DNA from: Melioribacteraceae bacterium
Lineage (GTDB): Bacteria; Bacteroidota; Ignavibacteria; Ignavibacteriales; Melioribacteraceae
DNA: 9,167 nucleotides
Direction: 5' to 3'
Assembly (NCBI GenBank): GCA_026987055.1
Contig: JALSNL010000371.1
Location: forward strand, 1-9,167
The translations under genes and the position numbers were made by a program. Every line of letters starts with the position of its first letter. The first letter of the stretch is position 1. Below the pieces are notes generated by a model. The model had not been told where the DNA came from and did no database searches. It worked only from the letters and a program-made list of their open reading frames with translations. Shown piece by piece: positions 1 to 4,904 of the stretch.

Positions 1-33
1 CGGTTTTTTCTTAGTGCTTCAAATAAGCTATGC

Positions 34-55
34 AAAAAATTGGTAATTCTACCAA
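34..55 (-). terminator. Intrinsic terminator downstream of the porin
   Basis: Read on the minus strand there is a 6-bp stem, TTGGTA/TACCAA, with a GAAT loop, followed directly by six T residues (positions 39 to 34). This is the classic Rho-independent layout, although the stem is short and AT-rich. It lies about 80 bases after the porin stop codon and behind a second, longer hairpin, so it is the likely end of the porin transcript. Confidence 0.6.
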
Positions 56-93
56 AGGAAAAACAACTTTTAAAATTCACCACCGAATACTTT

Positions 94-130
94 AGGGAAG
101 TCCGACTTTCCAATAAAATCGAACTTCCCC
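94..130 (-). other. Long RNA hairpin directly after the porin stop codon
   Basis: Read on the minus strand, positions 129-115 pair with 109-95 as an uninterrupted 15-bp stem with a 5-nt loop (114-110). The pair 130/94 would add a sixteenth. Two of the 15 pairs (positions 122/102 and 118/106) and the possible sixteenth are G-U wobbles. On the plus strand these become A-C mismatches, so the structure fits RNA made from the porin strand. It starts four bases after the porin stop. No U-tract follows, so it may be a 3'-end stabiliser or processing stem rather than the terminator itself; a terminator lies further on at 34-55. Confidence 0.65.
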
Positions 131-134
131 GATT

Positions 135-1133
135 TTAAAATACGTATTGGAACATTACATAAAAAACATTATTTGCAATATTGGCATCTTCGTTATGCAT
201 AACATAGGCTGCAGTTATTTTGCTTGCAGTATGTTTATCAGCAAACATAAAGTAGCTTGCCCCAACCGTAATTAATTTTTCTTCATCTTTGTTTGTATTA
301 TTGTTAGGATCAAAATTTTCGTAACGGGCTAACAATTCAAAATTTTTATTAATTGCATAAGCTCCCATAACATAATAACCGTTTGTTGTAATATCTGTTC
401 CGCTGTTTTTGTCTATTACCGCCATATATTCGGCTTTAATTCTTACCGGTTTTGGCTCCCAATAAATATGTGCGCTATAAGAATTATAGTTATTGAAAAT
501 GCTATTGCCAATTCCGTAGTAGCCGCCAACGTTTAATCCTTTAACAGATTTCGGTTTATAAGTTAACATACCGCTTACAGCAACACCATTGTTAAGAACT
601 TTACCACCGGTTTTATGAGTTGCCTTAATATTTTTAGCTCCGTTTCCGTTATGAACAGATAAAAAATAATTCAACTCTCCAACATTACCTAAGGCCGAAA
701 TTGCATAATCGCGTCCGTCTCCACCGACTGTTCTTTTTCCCCATTCTTGACCAATACGTGCACGTTCAACCAAATCAATTTTAACATGAGGCGTTAAAGG
801 TCCGGCAAGAACACCGGCAACTTTGTATCTTCCTATTCTAACTTTAACACTTTTACTTAAAAGATAATCCATGTAAAAATCCAATAGTTTCGGATTGGTC
901 AGCTCAACTTGTAAAAATCCTTTCATTCTTTTTGTAAATGATGTATAAGCGCGCATTCTTGCACGTTTAACACCAAAGCCCAATTGATTGGTATCTTGAT
1001 TTGTTTCTGCATAACTTGCCATAGCTTGAAGTGTTCCGCCAATTCTTAAATTAACATCAGGTACGTCTTGTGCATTTAGCAAAATCACTTGACCGAAAAG
1101 AAACAATAAAAATACCTTTGCAAACTTCCTCAT
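135..1133 (-). CDS. Outer-membrane porin, phosphate-selective porin O/P (OprP)-like
   Basis: Predicted 332-residue outer-membrane beta-barrel that would let small, probably anionic, solutes diffuse across the outer membrane. The N-terminus is a signal peptide: a basic start, a hydrophobic run to about residue 19, then a cleavage site near 'NA|QD'. The mature part has alternating beta-strand patterns, a 'GRYK' segment at about 101-104, an 'RDY' at about 141-143 followed by a glycine turn, an 'HNGNG' segment at about 161-165, and a terminal phenylalanine ('YVF'), as is usual for BAM-assembled barrels. These resemble the OprP/OprO porin family, but substrate choice cannot be read from sequence. 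I chose the ATG at 1133 because AGGAG lies seven bases upstream; an in-frame ATG at 1154 would add seven residues but has a poor ribosome site. The gene stands alone behind a long leader and ends in TAA followed by two hairpins. Confidence 0.7.
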   Translation of the reverse strand: MRKFAKVFLLFLFGQVILLNAQDVPDVNLRIGGTLQAMASYAETNQDTNQLGFGVKRARMRAYTSFTKRMKGFLQVELTNPKLLDFYMDYLLSKSVKVRIGRYKVAGVLAGPLTPHVKIDLVERARIGQEWGKRTVGGDGRDYAISALGNVGELNYFLSVHNGNGAKNIKATHKTGGKVLNNGVAVSGMLTYKPKSVKGLNVGGYYGIGNSIFNNYNSYSAHIYWEPKPVRIKAEYMAVIDKNSGTDITTNGYYVMGAYAINKNFELLARYENFDPNNNTNKDEEKLITVGASYFMFADKHTASKITAAYVMHNEDANIANNVFYVMFQYVF

Positions 1134-1140
1134 TATTTTT

Positions 1141-1145
1141 CTCCT
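1141..1145 (-). promoter_or_regulatory. Ribosome binding site that decides the porin start
   Basis: The minus strand reads AGGAG here, seven bases before the ATG at 1133. The site lies inside the reading frame of the upstream ATG at 1154, which argues that the shorter start is the one used. Confidence 0.6.
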
Positions 1146-1223
1146 ATTTTTCATTGCCTTTTATTTTATGATATAAAATTATTCTTTATTATCGAACTAT
1201 TTAAGTAAAAAATAAATTTATAT

Positions 1224-1250
1224 AAAAGTTAAAGATAGTTTTTTGAACAA
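1224..1250 (-). promoter_or_regulatory. Possible Bacteroidota-type promoter for the porin
   Basis: On the minus strand a TTG (1250-1248) is followed after 16 bases by TAACTTTT (1231-1224). This is one base away from the -7 element TAnnTTTG known in Bacteroidota. It would give a leader of roughly 85 bases. The spacing is at the short end and the region is so AT-rich that a chance match is likely. Confidence 0.2.
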
Positions 1251-1311
1251 TTATTTTTTTAAGAAAAGTATAATCTGCTGTGACTAAAAAAGAATTAACA
1301 ACAACATTTTT

Positions 1312-1437
1312 TTAATCTTGCTCGCCCTGGTAAATTGGACTCTATATTTTTTCCACCAATATTTTAACATCGCTGGTTTTAGATTTACTTTGAGCTAAAA
1401 TCTTTTGTAGTAGCGGTTCTCCCGAATAGCTACTTAA
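1312..1437 (-). pseudogene. Candidate gene remnant with one internal stop
   Basis: After a TAA at 1440-1438 the minus strand is open to a TAG at 1344-1342, then open again in the same frame to a TAA at 1314-1312. The predicted peptide is amphipathic and helix-like ('LLQKILAQSKSK', then 'DVKILVEKI', stop, 'SPIYQGEQD'). One base change would restore a continuous frame. The helix-turn spacing loosely recalls the extreme C-termini of some type IIG restriction-modification enzymes, but that is an impression and not a match. There is no start codon or ribosome site, so it is at most a C-terminal fragment, and it may be chance. Confidence 0.2.
1409..1434 (-). other. Imperfect hairpin in the kinase-porin intergenic region
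   Basis: On the minus strand AGTAGC (1434-1429) pairs perfectly with GCTACT (1414-1409). Inside it, TTC and GAA pair around a GGGA tetraloop, separated from the outer stem by a 2x2 internal loop (TA/CC). No T-tract follows, so it is not an obvious terminator. It overlaps the candidate remnant frame and could be an RNA element or coincidence. Confidence 0.3.
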
Positions 1438-1558
1438 TTATTTATTACTCTTTATTTTTGGGAACGCAAATATTGAATCCGTTCAAAAAAAACCGGACAG
1501 AAAGGAGATTTGACACTACATGTTTCTAATACTATTTAATCATCAAATATTTTTGTTT

Positions 1559-1581
1559 AAAAAAATTACCTAATAATTTTT
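1559..1581 (-). terminator. AT-rich intrinsic terminator of the kinase operon
   Basis: On the minus strand AAAAATTA (1581-1574) pairs perfectly with TAATTTTT (1568-1561) around a five-base loop, and the T-run continues to 1559, giving seven T residues. It starts about 19 bases after the kinase stop codon. The stem contains no G-C pair, so it is thermodynamically weak, but the position and T-tract fit termination. The inverse reading would also work as a weak plus-strand structure. Confidence 0.5.
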
Positions 1582-1599
1582 ACCGGCTTTTGCAAAGTA

Positions 1600-2940
1600 C
1601 TAATATTTGAATATACTTCCGCCAATAAATTCACGCAAAACAGAATCTTTCGGAATAGGAGAATCATCTTCAATAGGTTCAAATTGAGCAAGTAATTTTC
1701 TAACTCTACTTGCTCTGGTGTAAGCATCTACTTTTAACGGATTATCTTTGAACTTCTCTTCCCACTCTTCAAAATATTTAAGCAATTTTGTTTTGTATAT
1801 AGATAGTTCAAAAGGCATGCCGCTATTAACAATAAAATCAGCAGAATTTGCGTAGGGAATTATATTTCTTAATTCGCTTGCTCTAACGTAATGCCAATGT
1901 TCTAACGTTTGTAAAGGAGCATAACCGCGTTGCACGGAATCTCTAAGCATTCTTCTCATTAATCTTATATCGGTCCATTGAATATATTTACCTTCGTTAT
2001 CTTTCATTTGAAGCAATGGTTCTAAAAATAGTTTAAATTTTACTTCGTTAGAAATATCCTTACTAAATTCGGGGAATAAACCATGCAGACTATCTATAAG
2101 AATAATCTCATTCTCCTTTAATTTCATTGGAGTTTGATTTAAATACCTCTTCCCTTTTTTGAAATCGTAAAAAGGAATTTTTACTTCTTTACCTTCGGAT
2201 AATTTCAGTAAATGCTCATTTATTAGTTCAAGGTCTAATGCTTGAGGTGTTTCAAAATCATGATCTCCAAATTCATCTGTCGGATGTTCTTCAAGATCAA
2301 AGAAATAATGATCTACATTTATAGTAGCAAATTTGTAGCCTTTCTTTCTTAATCTTTTTTCAATTTTTATTGTTGTGGTTGTTTTGCCGGAAGATGATGG
2401 TCCGCTAATAAAAACCATTTTTAATTTATCGCTTTTGTCAATTATCATTTGAGCGGCAGTATCCAAATCATCTTCATAAGCTGCTTCGGATTCGTGAACA
2501 ATATGAGGATATTCTCCGTTTCTTATTCTTGCATTATATTTTTCAATTGTATTTAACTCGTGTGTTGCAGCCCAATCCAATACATGCCATATTTTTGCCC
2601 AAGGAATATTTTGATCCGGTTTGGAAGCAATTTTGCCGTCTTCTTTTCTTTTTTTATTTCTTTCATCTCTATATAGAATAAACTCTTTGGCAACTTTTGC
2701 ATGTCCGTTTTCAATTAATACTTTTTCCACAACATCTTGTATTTCCTCAATATGGGGTGGATTATTTTCATCAAATTTTTGTTCAAGAATATCAACAACT
2801 TTATCCGCTAAAAACTCTGCACGTTCTTTATCCCTGCCACCTACAGAAATAGCAGCTCTGTAAATTGCATTCATCACTCTTATTTTTTTAAACGGTACAA
2901 TTGTACCGCTACGTTTAATTACATTTTTTATTTTTGACAT
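1600..2940 (-). CDS. ATP-cone domain fused to a uridine-kinase-like P-loop kinase
   Basis: A 446-residue cytoplasmic protein with two parts. Residues about 4-95 form an ATP-cone ('VIKRSGTIVPFKKIRVMNAIYRAA', split here as VIKRSG..VPF..I..AI; later 'EEIQDVVEKVLIENGH' and 'YRDERNKK'), the nucleotide-sensing module of NrdR and of class I and III ribonucleotide reductases. After a linker (about 105-170), residues 175-380 form a uridine kinase/phosphoribulokinase-type fold: Walker A GPSSSGKTT (180-188), NVDHYF with the likely catalytic Asp210, 'IPFYDF' (255-260), a Walker-B-region strand 'ILIDSLHGL' (280-288), the lid-like 'DIRLMRRMLRD...RG' (324-339) and 'ANSADFIVNSGMP' (364-376). By homology it would phosphorylate a nucleoside such as uridine, with the ATP-cone as an allosteric ATP/dATP switch; the substrate is not proven. 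It follows the lipoprotein gene by 24 bases and is probably the last gene of that operon. Its ribosome site is weak (AAAGAG close to the ATG). Confidence 0.85.
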   Translation of the reverse strand: MSKIKNVIKRSGTIVPFKKIRVMNAIYRAAISVGGRDKERAEFLADKVVDILEQKFDENNPPHIEEIQDVVEKVLIENGHAKVAKEFILYRDERNKKRKEDGKIASKPDQNIPWAKIWHVLDWAATHELNTIEKYNARIRNGEYPHIVHESEAAYEDDLDTAAQMIIDKSDKLKMVFISGPSSSGKTTTTIKIEKRLRKKGYKFATINVDHYFFDLEEHPTDEFGDHDFETPQALDLELINEHLLKLSEGKEVKIPFYDFKKGKRYLNQTPMKLKENEIILIDSLHGLFPEFSKDISNEVKFKLFLEPLLQMKDNEGKYIQWTDIRLMRRMLRDSVQRGYAPLQTLEHWHYVRASELRNIIPYANSADFIVNSGMPFELSIYKTKLLKYFEEWEEKFKDNPLKVDAYTRASRVRKLLAQFEPIEDDSPIPKDSVLREFIGGSIFKY

Positions 2941-2964
2941 ATCTCTTTAACAATTTTATTTTAG

Positions 2965-3582
2965 TTACATCTTCGGTTTTTCCGGTATTGGTTTTAATAC
3001 TATTGTTGCAGTATGTCCAAATTTAATTAAAATATATTTAATATTCTCTTTAACTACATTTAATTTGGTGCCGGTTTTTGCGTAACCTTTTAGAATATCT
3101 TTTGTTAATTTTGCTTGATCGGTATAATTAACGGAACTACCCATTGTTTTCCAATAATCCGCAGGTAATTCCAGTGTAATTTCAAAAGAAGAATTCGGTT
3201 CTATTTGCGATTTATCAAAATACTTTTGTCTATCCCCTTTTTCCAAATAGAAACTGTTTTCGTCTGTTAACAAAACGTATTCATCAACATTGTAATTCAA
3301 AGGAATTTTACTATCCGAATTATTCACAACCTTTACTTTTATAGTATTAACATTAACTTCCGCCCAAGCAGAAATTCTATTATCCATTTTTCTATTGCTC
3401 AAATAGCTAACACCTTTTTCCGGTGTATAACTGATTATTTTGAATGATGGCTCATCCAAAGGATGCATTTTAATTCCGAAAAAATCATCAATTGCATTTG
3501 TTGAAGCACAAGAATACAATATAAAAACAGAAAATATTAAAAGTAATATGCTATATAGTTTCGATTCTCTATTTCTCTTCAT
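2965..3582 (-). CDS. Small lipoprotein of unknown function
   Basis: A 205-residue predicted lipoprotein. The basic start (MKRNRESK) is followed by a hydrophobic stretch (about 12-22) and a lipobox-like 'LYSC' with Cys25 as the lipidated residue; tyrosine at the -2 position is uncommon but tolerated. After 'CAS' there is no Asp at +2, so transport to the outer membrane is plausible by the E. coli rule, which may not apply here. Residues about 70-145 have an alternating beta pattern with 'IKVKVVNNSDSKIPL' and 'IEPNSSFEITLELP', typical of immunoglobulin-like or LEA/DUF4352-like beta-sandwiches; this is a fold guess only. I do not recognise the family. Its ribosome site AGGGAG overlaps the stop codon of the barrel gene nine bases upstream, so the two are probably translated together. 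The kinase gene follows after 24 bases. Confidence 0.75.
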   Translation of the reverse strand: MKRNRESKLYSILLLIFSVFILYSCASTNAIDDFFGIKMHPLDEPSFKIISYTPEKGVSYLSNRKMDNRISAWAEVNVNTIKVKVVNNSDSKIPLNYNVDEYVLLTDENSFYLEKGDRQKYFDKSQIEPNSSFEITLELPADYWKTMGSSVNYTDQAKLTKDILKGYAKTGTKLNVVKENIKYILIKFGHTATIVLKPIPEKPKM

Positions 3583-3587
3583 TTTAT

Positions 3588-3593
3588 CTCCCT
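3588..3593 (-). promoter_or_regulatory. Ribosome binding site overlapping the upstream stop codon
   Basis: On the minus strand AGGGAG sits five bases before the lipoprotein ATG. Its first two bases are the last two of the TAG stop of the barrel gene. This arrangement suggests translational coupling of the barrel protein and the lipoprotein. Confidence 0.65.
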
Positions 3594-4830
3594 AGTCACC
3601 AAACCTCGGGTTAACTATATTATTATAAATTGAACCGAACGAATAAGTAAAACCAAAGGAAGCAAAGTATTGGTAGCTTGTTTCAAGCTGCTTTCTTTGT
3701 AAAAGAACTTCCTCTAAATCAACACCTCCTTTTGGAAGTGCAATTTGATCGTGTATAAATGATAAACTTCCAAATAAATCTATTGTTAATCCTTTCATTA
3801 CATTTATTCTAAATTCATTTGATAAATCAATACTGTTAAGTTTGAAATCGTGGAAATAATGCGATCCGGAAACAGAAGTTTCTATTGTTCCCCACGGCTG
3901 CACCAGTTCTAAAGTAACAGAAAGTTTTTCACTTCCTAGTAACTCTTTCTTCTTAAAATAAATTGTCTCTTCGTTATAGCTATTATATCCGGCAAATATT
4001 TTATATGCAATTCTTAATTGACGTCTTGTCGATTCCGAATATGGAAAAATGTTATATTCGATACCCGGAGCAACTGCCATTGCATAATTTAAGTTATCAT
4101 ATATTGAAGAATAAAGACGTGTAAACAAACCGTAAGAAAAATGTTTGTTATAAGATTTTATAAATGAAGTAAAAATTCCGTGTCTTCGTGATATGCTAAG
4201 AATACTATTACCAGCATAATTAAATTTATTTTCATTATAACTACTTTGTAATCTGATTTTAATTTTCCAATCCTCGGTAATTCTATTTGCGGAAAAAGTA
4301 CCATACAAACTCAAAGAACTTCTTGATTTTTCTCCGTTAGTAAAGCCTCTTAGCCTTGTTCTAAAAACCCAATAATCCCATTCGTCTTTAACTTTCTCTT
4401 TCCCCTTTATTTTAGGTGCTTTGTAAGATATTTTAATTTCGGAACCAATTGGAGAACGTGACACATATTTAATAAGACCAAGTTTTATTGTTTGCAGCAT
4501 TTTTTTTCTTGCATCATCATCACTGTCGGATTCGTTTTGAACATAGCTAAGAGTATCATTGAGTCCGACAAAATTTTTCCCGCCAATAAAAGAAAGTGTA
4601 TATTTTTTCCCGCCTCCTCCGGTTTTCTGTTTACTGAATAAAATATGAACATCAGCATTATTTCTATCCCATACATAGTTTACAAAGGTAATCTCTTGCC
4701 TTATAAAATCTTTATCACATTGAGAGCAATCAATAAAAACATTCGGAGCTCCAACTCTAACATTATTATTAACTTGACCAAACAAAAGACTAAACATAAA
4801 AAACAAACTTGTAACTGCAAATTTTTTCAT
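3592..4830 (-). CDS. Outer-membrane beta-barrel protein with N-terminal periplasmic domain, function unknown
   Basis: A 412-residue exported protein. Residues 1-18 are a signal peptide (MKKF, then a hydrophobic run, cleavage probably near 'FG|Q'). Residues about 30-130 form a compact alpha/beta domain: 'VFIDCSQCDKDFIRQEITFVNYVWDR', broken here as VFIDC..CD and ITFVNYVWDR, then 'ADVHIL', a glycine-rich turn (GGGG at 71-74), 'YTLSFIGG', 'GLNDTLSY' and a helix leading to 'KYVSRSP'. Cys35 and Cys38 form a CxxC pair. From about 150 on, amphipathic strands rich in Tyr and Phe form a predicted barrel ending 'IYNNIVNPRFG'. From memory this domain order and tail recur in uncharacterised proteins of Bacteroidota, Ignavibacteriota and Gemmatimonadota; no function is known to me. 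GGAG lies five bases before the ATG. The lipoprotein gene follows after nine bases, and a hairpin separates this gene from the transporter upstream, so it probably opens its own unit. Confidence 0.75.
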   Translation of the reverse strand: MKKFAVTSLFFMFSLLFGQVNNNVRVGAPNVFIDCSQCDKDFIRQEITFVNYVWDRNNADVHILFSKQKTGGGGKKYTLSFIGGKNFVGLNDTLSYVQNESDSDDDARKKMLQTIKLGLIKYVSRSPIGSEIKISYKAPKIKGKEKVKDEWDYWVFRTRLRGFTNGEKSRSSLSLYGTFSANRITEDWKIKIRLQSSYNENKFNYAGNSILSISRRHGIFTSFIKSYNKHFSYGLFTRLYSSIYDNLNYAMAVAPGIEYNIFPYSESTRRQLRIAYKIFAGYNSYNEETIYFKKKELLGSEKLSVTLELVQPWGTIETSVSGSHYFHDFKLNSIDLSNEFRINVMKGLTIDLFGSLSFIHDQIALPKGGVDLEEVLLQRKQLETSYQYFASFGFTYSFGSIYNNIVNPRFGD

Positions 4831-4877
4831 TGCTACTCCGGTTAAATGTTTTACAATTAAACTTTATAATTATCTAC

Positions 4878-4898
4878 GGAAAATAAAAGGTATTTTCC
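4878..4898 (-). terminator. Perfect hairpin after the transporter gene, possible terminator
   Basis: On the minus strand GGAAAATA (4898-4891) pairs perfectly with TATTTTCC (4885-4878) around a five-base CCTTT loop. It starts six bases after the transporter stop codon. No T-tract follows, so it may slow or partly terminate transcription or protect the 3' end of the murB-transporter message. It divides that unit from the barrel-lipoprotein-kinase genes. Confidence 0.4.
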
Positions 4899-4904
4899 TA
4901 TGCA

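Larger units (their letters stand above)
1155..1599. other. Gene-free stretch between kinase and porin, possible decayed coding sequence
   Basis: No gene with a start codon and ribosome site fits here. The stretch holds the kinase terminator (1559-1581), a hairpin (1409-1434) and a possible porin promoter (1224-1250). The middle part, about 1312-1530, looks less AT-rich and less random than the flanks. On the minus strand 1437-1312 reads as 41 sense codons interrupted by one TAG (1344-1342), including the stretch 'GEPLLQKILAQSKSK' and ending 'SPIYQGEQD' before TAA. On the plus strand 1383-1529 is open for 48 codons and ends 'RTERRFDTTCF' before TAA. Neither has a convincing start. These could be remnants of a lost gene or insertion, or chance open frames. 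Confidence 0.4.

Noticed and set aside
1134..1154. A porin start at the ATG at 1154
   Set aside because: The ATG at 1133 has AGGAG seven bases upstream and gives a more typical signal peptide; the 1154 ATG has only a weak AAGG very close to it.
1485..1505. ACCGGACAGAAAGGAG as a transposon terminal repeat
   Set aside because: I found no matching inverted copy, target-site duplication or transposase in the window.
2621..2863. An 80-codon plus-strand reading frame inside the kinase gene
   Set aside because: It lies wholly antisense to the conserved ATP-cone region, has Ser/Phe-rich low-complexity content typical of antisense of Lys/Glu-rich coding DNA, and no family features.
4485..4676. A 63-codon minus-strand frame within the barrel gene
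   Set aside because: It is an alternative frame of the same strand inside conserved coding sequence, without a ribosome site.
4645..4845. A 66-codon plus-strand frame over the start of the barrel gene
   Set aside because: It is antisense to the signal peptide and CxxC domain of a well-supported gene, has no ribosome site and no recognisable content.
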